From: Guillardia theta CCMP2712
Taxonomy: Eukaryota; Cryptophyceae; Pyrenomonadales; Geminigeraceae
Length of the DNA: 64,000 bases
Direction: 5' to 3'
Assembly (NCBI RefSeq): GCF_000315625.1
Contig: NW_005434629.1
Coordinates: 370,118 to 434,117, forward strand
The position numbers and the translations under genes were made by a program. This document shows positions 9,521-25,423 of the stretch, piece by piece (position 1 is the first letter of the stretch; every line of letters starts with the position of its first letter). The notes below the pieces were generated by a model. It made no database searches. It saw only the letters and a program-made list of their open reading frames with translations, and was not told the origin of the DNA.

Positions 9521-11770
9521 ATGGCGGGTGAAGACACCAAGTACAAGAAGGCTGTTGCCACAGCTGCCTTTGAAAAGATGTCAAAACGTCAGCAACGCGC
9601 TCTGTTCGCTGCTGCAGGTTTGAAAGCGGGAGCAAACGTTTCCCTCGCGTATGCCATTGACAAGTTTAGAAGGGACAAGATCCGAGAGATTGTTTTTTAT
9701 TTGTTTTTTCTCGTCATCTTCACCACGAGTGCTTTGATACAGAGAAATGTTACAGACTCTCATTACTACATGCAAACAGTCAAAGACGCGATTTTGAATG
9801 AGAATTTTCCCGATGTCACTTGGTTTAAAACTTTTAATGATGTTGCCATCGATGCAGATTTCTGGGATTACATGACAACGGTTATTCCTCAGTATCTATA
9901 CAAAGACAAATGGTACAACGGTCAACAGTACACTTCTGCAGAGATGAACTATGTTCTACATGTCAATAGATTAGTGCAAGCTCCACGAATACGACAACTG
10001 CGTGTGAATTCGCAAATCTGTCCGGTTCCTCCTCGACTTGCAAATGTGATCAAGACTTGCTATCCGGCTTTCAGTACATCAGCAGAAAATCGAACAAGCA
10101 TTCCCGGATGGCCCCCTGGAACTTTAGTCACGTACAAGACTGCAAGCCAACTTGCAACGAGCGAGTATCGGAATGGACTTCTTCCTTACACCGGCGGCGG
10201 GTTTGCAATAGACCTTCCTCTGTACTTTAACAAAACTCAAGCTCTCGATTTTTTCAATTACTTGAAGAGTGTGAAGTGGAGCGATCTTCATACAAGGGCA
10301 ATCTTCTTCACCTTCGCCTTGTACAACCCGGTCAACGGTCTCTACCTCTCCGTGCTCCTTCTCTTTGAATTCCTGCCGTTCGGAGAAGTTCGCCCTTCCT
10401 CTCAGTTCCGTGTCATTAGGATGGGTCTGAGCACTGCCAACGACTACGCCACAGTTCTGCTCGATGCCATGGTTTATCTCATGGTGTTTTCCTACATCCT
10501 GCAGGACGTGAGGAAGATAGCAGCCATGGGGAGGGTATACTGGACTCACTTCTGGCACTGGTTCAACTGGGTCAACTACACCATCTTCATGGTGTCGCTC
10601 TACTTCAAGATCAGCTTCTACATGGCGAGCTTGAGGTACGTCAGCGGTAACGGAAATTCCGACATGCAGACCGCAACCATGGACTTCGAAGCTATCGGGT
10701 GGACCTACTATCAGATGGTTAACTTCCAGGCCTTCAACAACATCTTCGTGTGGTTGCGCGCCTTCACCTATATCAAATACTTGACGACGGATATCGCCAA
10801 CCTGTCCTACACTCTCACCAATGCAGCTAAAGATTGCGGTCTGTTTCTCCTGATCTTTGCCATGGTGATATTTGCCTATGCCCAAGCATTCCACATTGCT
10901 TTTGGAACAGATATAGGGACTTACCAAACTCTCTTGGAATCAATTTTCGGCCTGTTCAAAACGTTGTTGGGAGATTTCAACTTCAACGCAATCAAGTCCA
11001 GCAATGCGTACCTGGGGCCCCTACTCTTTATCACATTTGAGGTCGTGTGCTATTTCATATTCTTGAACATGTTCTTGGCAATCCTCAACAAGTCATATTC
11101 TGATGTGATAGACAAGGGTGTAGATGATCCTATGACTGTAGAGTTTCGAAATACGCTAGCAGCAAACTTTAGGAGATTCATTGACAGACTCAACTTGTGG
11201 AAATCCGAGGATGGTTCCCGCAATCAGCAGGAAGATGGAGACGAAGATGAAGAGGAAGTGAAGAAAATTGAGAAGAAGAAGACAGCGCTGGATGGTGAAG
11301 CACTGGGAATGATGTTGAACACCATACAAGAGTTATCAACAACCGTTCGAGGCATCAATGAGAAGATCGAGAACGTGAGCAAAGTACAATCTTTGAGTGG
11401 AGCTGGCAGGTTGCAGGTGCTCAATAGAGCCTCAGTTGCGGGCTCCCTCGACAACCGAGACCTTGATGGAAGCAACTCTCAGAACTCTCCGATCAGTCCT
11501 ACTGACAAGCAACTGTCTGCAGTTCAACCGGATATCAATCGAAATGGTCAGAAAGTGAGGTCGACCTCCAAACTGCACGATGACAACCTTACTGAAGAAC
11601 TTCTGGAATCGGATGCAGCTGGTGCAGACAACAGAACAATCCAAGAGAAACAAACTGAAAGCGCGCAAGGAAATGTTTCAGGCATCAAGCAATACAAGAG
11701 GCCAACTCTCCCAACTTTAGAAAGCAAGACAAGGCCAGATGATGAAGAAGACGCGACACCAAGGCTATGA
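9521..11770 (+). CDS. Polycystin-2-like (PKD2/TRPP) cation channel, 749 aa, intronless
   Basis: A single open frame from ATG 9521. The order matches the PKD2 family: a first membrane segment (VFYLFFLVIFTTSALIQRN, residues ~57-75); a ~200-residue extracytosolic polycystin domain with DADFWDYMTTVIPQYLYKD; then S2-S6, including HFWHWFNWVNYTIFMVSLYF (~345-365) and GLFLLIFAMVIFAYAQAF (~437-455). The pore helix and filter are near FGLFKTLLGDFNF (~475-488), followed by S6 with FIFLNMFLAILNKSYSDV. The cytosolic tail has an acidic stretch (GDEDEEEVKKIEKKK), a predicted coiled coil, and a Ser/Asn-rich end. The filter LLGDF resembles the animal LLGD signature for cation passage. Family members act as calcium-permeable channels, often ciliary; two other ciliary-type genes lie in the window. 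The lack of introns contrasts with most neighbours. Family call firm; ion and location inferred. Confidence 0.9.
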   Translation: MAGEDTKYKKAVATAAFEKMSKRQQRALFAAAGLKAGANVSLAYAIDKFRRDKIREIVFYLFFLVIFTTSALIQRNVTDSHYYMQTVKDAILNENFPDVTWFKTFNDVAIDADFWDYMTTVIPQYLYKDKWYNGQQYTSAEMNYVLHVNRLVQAPRIRQLRVNSQICPVPPRLANVIKTCYPAFSTSAENRTSIPGWPPGTLVTYKTASQLATSEYRNGLLPYTGGGFAIDLPLYFNKTQALDFFNYLKSVKWSDLHTRAIFFTFALYNPVNGLYLSVLLLFEFLPFGEVRPSSQFRVIRMGLSTANDYATVLLDAMVYLMVFSYILQDVRKIAAMGRVYWTHFWHWFNWVNYTIFMVSLYFKISFYMASLRYVSGNGNSDMQTATMDFEAIGWTYYQMVNFQAFNNIFVWLRAFTYIKYLTTDIANLSYTLTNAAKDCGLFLLIFAMVIFAYAQAFHIAFGTDIGTYQTLLESIFGLFKTLLGDFNFNAIKSSNAYLGPLLFITFEVVCYFIFLNMFLAILNKSYSDVIDKGVDDPMTVEFRNTLAANFRRFIDRLNLWKSEDGSRNQQEDGDEDEEEVKKIEKKKTALDGEALGMMLNTIQELSTTVRGINEKIENVSKVQSLSGAGRLQVLNRASVAGSLDNRDLDGSNSQNSPISPTDKQLSAVQPDINRNGQKVRSTSKLHDDNLTEELLESDAAGADNRTIQEKQTESAQGNVSGIKQYKRPTLPTLESKTRPDDEEDATPRL

Positions 11771-11863
11771 TGGGAGTATGAAACACGGCAAGAATGACAG
11801 TTATCATCGAAGGATGTAGGAGACGTACGATATTTACAGATTACTTACAAAAGAATAAACTTC

Positions 11864-13003
11864 CTAGTATGGAAAGTAAGGAATGGATAGGTGAGAAGGC
11901 TTTTCAGAGGAAGCATCATACAGCGAACACTCGTGGTGCCCTGCATTCCTGACGCGAACTATCAATCTTCCGTTAACAAAACTTTTCAAACTTGTGTCCT
12001 CTGAGGAGAACTCTGCGATCCACTGATAATGTTCCCCATGTGCAGAGCTGATTGCCTGAGCTGCTAGCGTGAGAACTTTGTCTATGAGCCCTCTGCCGTC
12101 GAAATCAAACAAAACCTCTACGACTACTGCGGTTTGAATATCAGCAGTCAACCTCAACCCTACCACCAAGGATCGAGACTTGACGTTGCGAACAGCTGTA
12201 AGACTTTCAGACGCTAGCTCAATGGTCTGATTGGAGCGAATTGAAATCCTCCTCTCCGTTCCCCCGTCCTCACAAACCCGAAAACCATTCTGAGAGAAGA
12301 ATCCTTCATTGGTGATCCCATCCTTGTTTGGCTTGATTCCGAGGAAGAAGAAGTTGAGAGGAGGCGGATTGAGGTATACAAAGCAGTGGAACCAGCAAGT
12401 CTGGTACGGATATGCTTCATGTATCTTCGTCTCATGGTAGGACGACAAGGCCCACTCGAGATGATGTTTGAGGACTTCGTCTGTGAGGTTGGGCCCCACT
12501 TGAAGGTTATGCGGTCCCCCAGGCATGATTCCCGAGCAATCATGGTTGGCTCCCCAACTGGAGCACAACCATTCGAGAATGCGCATCTGACTCGTGCTAT
12601 TCGTGTGCCGGGCGACAAGGCATTGAACATCGGCTGTGAGCCACGAGCTCCTACCATTTGCCTCCTCACTCGCCGCTCGCATTCTAAGAGCGGATTGAGT
12701 CCGTTCATACTCCCAAGCTAGCTCTTCTTCGACGCTTCTCCAGCTCTCCTCCAGATGTCGATCCCTCCCCTCATCTCTCAAGACCTCTGCAGCCGCGACG
12801 TCATTGCCAGGGGGCGCAGGGCGTTCAACGGCGACTCCTGGTCTGTTGATCATCTTGGCGAGCTGAGAGTTAAGGTGCTGCTCCATGTCGACGAGGAAGG
12901 GAGGAGAGCCATCGCTACCCTGCCTCCTCTCATCTGCTGTGGTGAAGGCGGCAACCATCATCATCCACATCAACAGCCTTCCCGCCCATCGTCTCCCCTC
13001 CAT
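11864..13003 (-). CDS. Secreted protein with X8 (CBM43)-like domain, 379 aa
   Basis: The frame stays open upstream to a GTG codon at 13090, but ATG 13003 is chosen because it puts a signal peptide at the N-terminus (RLLMWMMMVAAFTTADE). A charged, Glu/Arg-rich linker follows. Around residues 125-165 is a C-x7-NSTSQ-x5-LEWLCSSWG-x3-DCSGIMPGG pattern. This matches the plant X8 domain, where a Cys, a conserved Asn, W-x-C and DC-x-x-I-x-x-GG recur and bind beta-1,3-glucan. The C-terminal ~200 residues (with YPYQTCWFHCFVYLN and a VVVEVLFDFDGRG segment) are unrecognised. Two NxT/S sequons are visible. It ends 93 bp from the convergent channel gene. Probable role: secreted or wall/periplast carbohydrate-binding protein; this rests on the short X8 signature. 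Confidence 0.6.
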   Translation of the reverse strand: MEGRRWAGRLLMWMMMVAAFTTADERRQGSDGSPPFLVDMEQHLNSQLAKMINRPGVAVERPAPPGNDVAAAEVLRDEGRDRHLEESWRSVEEELAWEYERTQSALRMRAASEEANGRSSWLTADVQCLVARHTNSTSQMRILEWLCSSWGANHDCSGIMPGGPHNLQVGPNLTDEVLKHHLEWALSSYHETKIHEAYPYQTCWFHCFVYLNPPPLNFFFLGIKPNKDGITNEGFFSQNGFRVCEDGGTERRISIRSNQTIELASESLTAVRNVKSRSLVVGLRLTADIQTAVVVEVLFDFDGRGLIDKVLTLAAQAISSAHGEHYQWIAEFSSEDTSLKSFVNGRLIVRVRNAGHHECSLYDASSEKPSHLSIPYFPY

Positions 13004-13179
13004 GGCGCGGCGGCTTTCCGATTCTAATCGCTCACTGATCAGGGACCCCCTCTCGCTCCTGCTTGCACGGGGGTGGGCCTGGGGTGCCACCGTACTACGG
13101 TAGGGTTACTGCCACAAGGTTCCGAGTCTCTGGTGGCTGTCGGTCCGGCCCTACGGCCCGTTTGGGTCACCCGTGACCC

Positions 13180-14118
13180 TCACCTGGTGACCGGCCGCAG
13201 AGCACCACCCGGGGGTTTTACCTCTACGATGTTATGCAGTGCTGCGGAGATGCCAGTGCGTTTCTTGAACAACTTCTGAATGTCTTCAGCTGTCATACGT
13301 CGATGAACCCTGCCTCCAGTGTCCCTCCTGGAGCCCTCGGCTATAATAGTACGGAAAGGTTTGGAATTAACTAGATAACTGGCTCCAGCATTTCCCACCG
13401 AAGAGCACAATGTGCTATGGTATAGGGTGCTATCCTCCATATTGATGGTAAACTTATCCTTTTTGTGTTGTTTGCCCCTCTTGACGATGACTGTGTACCT
13501 GAGAGAATGCAATGAGAGGGAACGTCATGAAAGCGACAAGAATGATACTCACGGGCATGTAGAGCAGGAGCAGCGCATGATATAACCGGTCATGCCATGG
13601 AGTTTTTTGCAAGGAATACTCTTGATTTGCTTGTTGTAAACCTTCAAATTGATATGTTTAAGGAATCGTGTACATTCAAGTCGTTTGGAGAACTGCATTC
13701 CGCGCAACGTCATGACATGGTCAGATGGAGGTTCCTTGTTGTAAGATTCTGAATCAGATGAGGACATATACTCGTCTTCACTAGTCCAAAAGCAGGAGGG
13801 CTCGTCCTTCATTGATATGGATTCGGAGTTGTGGCTTGCACAACTTTCATCTTCAGGCAAGGATCTGTCCGCTCCGTGAGGAAGCAACGGATCTGAAGGG
13901 ACATTCCCTGTGTGAGGAAGGGGAGGTGATGATAATGAAGAGGTCGGGGCATCGAAGATGAGGGTATAAAGTCGCTCGATACTCTCGATCAAGGACAATT
14001 GTTCGGGGGGTTTCATACCCAAACAACGAAATCCACGTTCAACAATGACAATGTACGACGCATTGGTAGGGAGTTCGAGCTCCAGCTCTTGCTGCAAAGC
14101 ACGTAGCTTGGCACTCAT
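13180..14118 (-). CDS. Hypothetical protein, 294 aa, two exons
   Basis: Exons (minus) are 14118-13553 and 13498-13180, with GTGAGT donor and CTCTCAG acceptor; the phases join to 295 codons. The start is the ATG before SAKLRALQQELELE. The N-terminal third holds a helix (LSLIESIERLYTLIF); the middle is acidic and Ser-rich (SEDEYMSSSDSESYNK); then come a basic HINLKVYNKQIKSIPCKK segment, a CSCSTC cluster at the exon join, and AEDIQKLFKKRTG near the end. The last ~12 residues (PPGGALRPVTR) run into the GC-rich repeat-like sequence at 13100-13200, so the C-terminus may have been altered by repeat insertion. No family recognised. Confidence 0.5.
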
Positions 14119-14554
14119 GCTGAGCCTCCTGGCCTGTGTCGAGCCTTCCCCTGCTATCCGCAATCGCCCAAAATCTTTGATTTTTGTTGATTCACCGACC
14201 TAAATCTTTAGAAAAGGCAAAACCGTAAACCTACCTTAGAATTTTTGCTGAAAATCTTTCCCCGCTTCTAAACTTTAATTGCCCGGTGAATTGAACCTTG
14301 ACAAATGGAAACCTGATTTTAAGGCTAGTAACTTCCTAACTCAAACTGATCTTTCGTTTCCGCCCCACCTCCAGACCTACATGTCCGGTTTCACTGAGCC
14401 AGTCATTGAATGCGGCGGGCCCCACCTTCCGGCGGAACTGGACGGGCCTGGTACGGTAACCGTAAACCGCCGGGGCCAGCCCGGTTATTTGACAAGGGAC
14501 ATAACGGTTCTACTGCTTTGAGATCCGATCAACGGAAATTCAGCCTGTGCGGCC
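14119..14554. other. Divergent intergenic region with GC-rich segment
   Basis: AT-rich sequence (14170-14290) next to the minus-strand gene is followed by a GC-rich stretch (14395-14500) that resembles the dispersed GC-rich repeats elsewhere in the window. It must carry the promoters of both flanking genes. Confidence 0.45.
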
Positions 14555-20930
<6,376 letters not shown>

Positions 20931-21095
20931 AGGAGGGAGACGGAGATTGAGGCTCGAGGGACGAGAAGAGGAGGGGAGGAGACGCAAGGAAGGTGAGAGG
21001 AGGGAGGAAAAGCAAGGACATGTAATTTATACAAATGAATGAATGAATAACATATTTCAGGATGATAGCAGGGTCGTCTTCTGCAAAACTTCCTG

Positions 21096-23640
21096 TCAGA
21101 ATTCGCTCCTCCGCGTCCCCTTACTCCCTCCCCCGCTCCTCCTCACCCGGTCAAATTTGGGATCCTGCCGATGATAAGACGCCAAGCGCTGGATCGAAAC
21201 TTTTTCCACATCGACAGGAAGATGCTGAGAGCTCGTGAGAGGGTCGACGAAGCAACAGGGAATGAGATTGAGACACGTAGAGCGAAAGAGGAGAGGGGGG
21301 AACCGAGGAGGGGAAGGATGAAAAGAGGAGGAGGAGGAGGAGGAGGAGGGAGAGAGAAAGAGAGAGAGAAAGAGAGCGAGCGAGAGGGAGGGAGGAGGGA
21401 GGGAGGAGGGAGGAAGGAAAGGAGAGGAGGAGGAGGAGGAGCGGGGTAGAGGAGTACGACGAAAGTTTGGTCTACCTCGGCCACATTGACTAAGGTGAGC
21501 AGCCATCTGTAGATCACATCCACCACGAGGAGCGAGTAGAAGGCACACATGCTGGCCAGCACAAGCTCGATGGGCATCTTCTGGACCACCGACACGAGCT
21601 GCGAGCTGATGAGCAGGGAGGGAAGAGCAGCAAAGAACAGGAGAGAGGAAACAGGCGTAGGGGAGGGAGGGAGGGAGGGAGGGAGGGAGGGAGGGAGGGA
21701 GGGAGGGAGGGTGAGAGGGGTCTAGATTAGGACGAACGGCAGGAGGAAGACCTGCTGTGTCTCGAGGGCAGCGAGGAGACGATTTCCATCCTCTGTGCGG
21801 AGGAAGATGAAGATGGGGAAGAGAGCGTCGAGGAAAGAGCACGCGAGGTCCCTATAGGGCTTCGGGACGTGATCCTCCACCTGCTGCTTGAGAGCAGCGA
21901 CGAGGCGGCGATATGCTGCCTGAAGGAGTGGAAGTAAGGAGGATGGGAGGCAGAGCAGGGAAGGATGAGAGGTAGAAAGGGGAGGAGCGGAGGGAGAGGG
22001 AGTGAGGGAGTGGGGGAGGAGGAGGATACAATGAAAAAGCAAGGAGGGGAGAAAAAAAAGGCAAACCTGGAGTGGCGAGAGCTTGTGGAGGATTGCAGGC
22101 ATGATTTGAGAACGGGGGAGGAGAGAACGGAAGTAGGAGAGGCTCTCCTGCACAGCAAGCCATTGAGCCCAGGCTGTCGCGGTGAAGTGGATGTGGACGG
22201 AGGAAACGGAGCAAGAAAGGAGAGACGGAGGGGATAAAGGATGGAAAGCAGTGGAACGGAGGGAGGAGAACAGGGTGAAAGGAAGGGATCGCAGCAGCAA
22301 GGGATGGAAGGAGAGCAAAGGTAAGAAGGCGCGGGGTGAAGCAGAGCTGGGTAGGGGTTGACTCACGTTCATGGCGGAGTGAGCACGTAACAGAAGCAGA
22401 GGGGGCTTGGCGATCTGGAGTGAGGAAGGGAGACAGGGAAGTGAAAGGGCGGGAAGGAGGGAGGAGAATGAAAGAGGGTAAGGGTGAAGAAGGAGTCGAC
22501 CAATCGTAGAAGAGGAGATGATGTCAGCAAGGAAATTCAAGGGGAGAAGAGAGGAGGAGGCATTTCACCTTCTCCTCCCCAGCGGCAACGGGCACATCAA
22601 CCATGCGAGATAGCTGGATCGAGGTCAGCCCTGAGAAACACAGCATGGTGGGGAGAGCAGAAGGGGAGACAGGAGTGATACTTCATTCTCGCTTTGGACC
22701 GTAGCTGACTTGAGATGCATGTCCATGGACTGCGATGACACGTTTCATTCCTCATCCAAGCTCAGTTCAGCGTCAAGGCACCTCGATCTGGTCTCGCAGC
22801 TCCATAAACTGCACCCTGTCCTCTCCCTCCAGCACTTGAATCGCCTCCTTGCACAGGAGCTCGTCCTCCTCTTGGGTTTGAGCAACTCGTGGAGCATCGA
22901 CCTGGAAATCGATCAGGGAGAGAGCGGAAGGAAAGGAGAGGAGGGAAAAGGGAGAGGGGAGAGAGGAGGCGACAGGTAGAGGGAGAAGCGGGAGAGGATT
23001 CAAGAAAAGGACAGGAAGGGGAGGAGGGAAAGCATCAGTGTCAGCAAGGTGAACTGTCAGGCACAGGTATAATTTACGGACAACAAAGAACTCACCTCGA
23101 TCACATTGTTCCCATTAGTCCCAACCGTGTCATCCACAATGTCATACTGGCCGGACAGCTTCCAAGTCCCGTCAATCAAGAATTTGAACTCGTGCTTCCC
23201 TGCTCGCTCCGTCAGACCCTCTCGTCCTCCAAGGAGCTTCTCATCCTTACCAGGGGGCAGATTGATGCACGTCTGCCAGCTCGTTGCACTCATCCTCTTG
23301 AGAGTGTATAACAGCACCCACTGACCCCAGCTCCCGACCATGGCCACCTCCTCTCGCTCCTCCTCGTCCTGCCATGTGAATGTTGTGGGAACGAGAGTGA
23401 GGCCATTGAGACGAGCCAGCAGCCTCTCCTTCAGCCCTTCATACGCGGAGCGATGCATCGGCTGCGTTCGTCCCAGCTCAAGGAACTTCTTGCTCTTGAC
23501 CAGCGTTCGTTCACCCGGTCCACTGCATTGCAGCTCCATGGCAGACGTCTCCAGCGCCCCAGCAGGAGGCGCAAGGGCGCAAAGCAGCAAGCCTGGGAGG
23601 AGGAGAGGAGGAGGAGGAGAAGGAGGGAGGATGTTCGCAT
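21096..23640 (-). CDS. CBM48 (AMPK-beta-type glycogen-binding) protein with hydrophobic C-terminal region, multi-exon
   Basis: The first large exon (minus, about 23564-23096) encodes MELQCSGPGERTLVKSKKF and then a CBM48-like domain: EVAMVGSWGQW, TCINLPPGK, HEFKFLIDGTWKLSGQYD and GTNGNNVIE. W, KF-x-x-DG-x-W and NN match the glycogen/starch-binding fold. It splices in phase to 22901-22782 (VDAPRVAQTQEEDELLCKEA). Later exons include AAYRRLVAALKQQVEDHV...LDALFPIFIFLRTEDG (~21918-21730), a hydrophobic exon with VVQKMPIELVLASMCAFYSL (~21600-21470), and a last exon ending KFDRVRRSGGGSKGTRRSEF-stop at 21096. Joins between 22780 and 22150 are uncertain. The start is also uncertain: a hydrophobic LLLPGLLLCALAPPAGA stretch precedes the first sure Met and could be a signal peptide. 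A starch/glucan-bound protein is likely; the second half is unrecognised. Confidence 0.5.
21660..21713. repeat. (GGGA)n microsatellite in intron
   Basis: About 13 GGGA units in an intron of the minus-strand CBM48 gene; read on its coding strand this is a polypyrimidine (TCCC) run. Confidence 0.9.
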
Positions 23641-23779
23641 CTTGACGAACGTGTCTGGTTTGTCTTCTGTTCAAGTTGTCCACGAGCTAGCACAAGAGAG
23701 CCTGTGAAGGCTTCACCTTCGACGTCTCCGTACAACACAACAGATGTCCCAACGGCAAAAAAGAGATGTCCCAACAAGA

Positions 23780-24115
23780 TCGGAAATAAGACTTCTTGAC
23801 AAACACACTACAAACTAATCATGATGTAGCAAACAATCAAATGATACGTTTGCAGTAGAGAGCAAAGTTAACTACAGGAGTTCAGATTATGACACCCTAA
23901 CCCATCCATCTTCCTTGCGTGGCATGCTGCCTCATCGCCAGTTATCCCTTCACCTTCATGCTGGATCATCTTTTCCACCATCTGTTCCCTCCACTATGCT
24001 CTGTCCTCCTCGCCTCGCCTCGCCTCGCCTCGTCTCCTCTTGTCCTCGCCTTACCTCATTCCACCATGATGCTTTCAAAAATCATGATCATAATAACGGT
24101 GCAATTATTATTGGT
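23780..24115. other. Intergenic region
   Basis: AT-rich flank of the CBM48 gene. No exon is supported. A short CGCCT repeat (24012-24034) is the only feature before the GC-rich repeat begins near 24120. Confidence 0.4.
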
Positions 24116-24429
24116 AGCACTAACTGTCAGCCCGGCGCGGCCGGGCCCCGTGGCCCCGGGCCCGGCGGGGCGGCCGCCGCGGGCCGGGTGGCACCGTTGA
24201 GGCCCGGCACTGGGCCGTGGTGGCACCGTGCCAGTTCACGCGGCAGTACGGTCACTGAGTCCCGGCAGTGCAAGCTGAAGTTCGCTGGGGCCGGGCGGTG
24301 TGGCATATTGGGGAACTTGCCGCACCGCGGCAGCCAGTGCAGTGCCAGTCCGAGGGACCCGCATCAGTGCCTCCTGGCCGCTGAGGCTCAGTTCCGTGCC
24401 TCAGGGCCGCGCCTCTACTCGGCGGCTGG

Positions 24430-25000
24430 TCAAGGAACGGCGATGCGTTGCGCTTTCTGTGCCACGGTGGCCGGCTGGCCGCGGATCCGATCGGATCGCC
24501 GCCGGCGAACTTGTGACAAGGAACTTCGGAAACGGCAGCGGCGGCTGGCCCGATGGTCTCTCCGCCTCGCAAGACGTCCGATGGTCTCAGGTGATCCGAC
24601 TTGCAAACGCATCCGGCCCAGGATCTTTCGTCAGCTCAAGGCCTCCCTGTCCTAGCGGCTGCCACTGACTCGGGCAGTGGTCATCGCGGGTCACCGGGTG
24701 CATCCCGGTACAGTGCGTCTCATTCCTTCGGGGGCCGGGCCACCGCCGCACATCGCTGGCATGGCCCGGCGCGGGGGACTCCGGGACTCGCTTGGAGTCC
24801 TGCGCGCCCGGTTAAGTGAAGGTATCAGTTAAGTTTGGGGGACAGCAGTCGGCAGCCTGGATTGGGTTTGGTTCTCGCTGTCTTTTCTCTCAGAGTCTCG
24901 CCGTTTGGCCTGGCAGTGTGCGACACTGTCAGGGCCCTGTCAAGCCTCCTCGACTCTCCTGATTGTCCTCGTACTGATTTTTAACTTAACTTTGAGTAAA
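24430..25000 (+). repeat. Dispersed GC-rich repeat, copy A
   Basis: It shares long diverged similarity with 35030-35547 (copy C) and its middle part with 31910-32040 (copy B). Landmarks in order are TGCGTTGCGCTTTCTGTG, GTGATCCGACTTGCAAACGC, ATCGCTGGCATGGC, TTTGGTTCTCGCTGTCTTTT and the terminal TTAACTTAACTTTGAGTAAA. The last 38 bp (24963-25000) also form the left arm of the inverted repeat around the recombinase gene. The GC-rich stretch begins upstream near 24120, but pairing with copy C is clear only from about 24430. Confidence 0.8.
24963..25000 (+). repeat. Left 38-bp inverted repeat arm
   Basis: Ends TTAACTTAACTTTGAGTAAA; perfect reverse complement of 28578-28615. Confidence 0.95.
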
Positions 25001-25423
25001 AAGGTCTAGGGTCAAAGGCCGTGTCCGATTGTCCTCGTACGGATTATTAACTTAGAGCCCGGGTGCCACGGTAAGATGTAGTCCGGACAGATATATACAC
25101 TAAGTTTTGTAGTTTTTTGAGAGATTTAATGCTTTTCACATAAACTTCTTCCGAATATGACCCCTACCCCACCACAAGACGAGTTTCGGACCTACCCTAC
25201 CATCCCACCCTACCCCCAAACGCTTACACACCCGCCTCAGAGGCCTAAGACTCAAAAACACTTAGCCAAATTTCTCAAATCTCAGTGCCATTACTAGTGA
25301 GGTTGTTACTAGCTAACCCAGCACTGTCTCACAAGGTTTCAAGAGGATTCAACAAATCAACTTGTGTACTATGATATTACAAGTTAAGTTATCGTCTGTC
25401 TGGCTCGAGAAGGACAAGCCCTT

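Noticed and set aside
10124-10927. 267-codon minus-strand frame
   Set aside because: Lies entirely opposite the PKD2-like channel coding sequence and has no recognisable content.
24252-24668. Several 60-120 codon frames in the GC-rich repeat
   Set aside because: GC-rich DNA has few stop codons; frames differ between repeat copies A and C, so no conserved protein is encoded.
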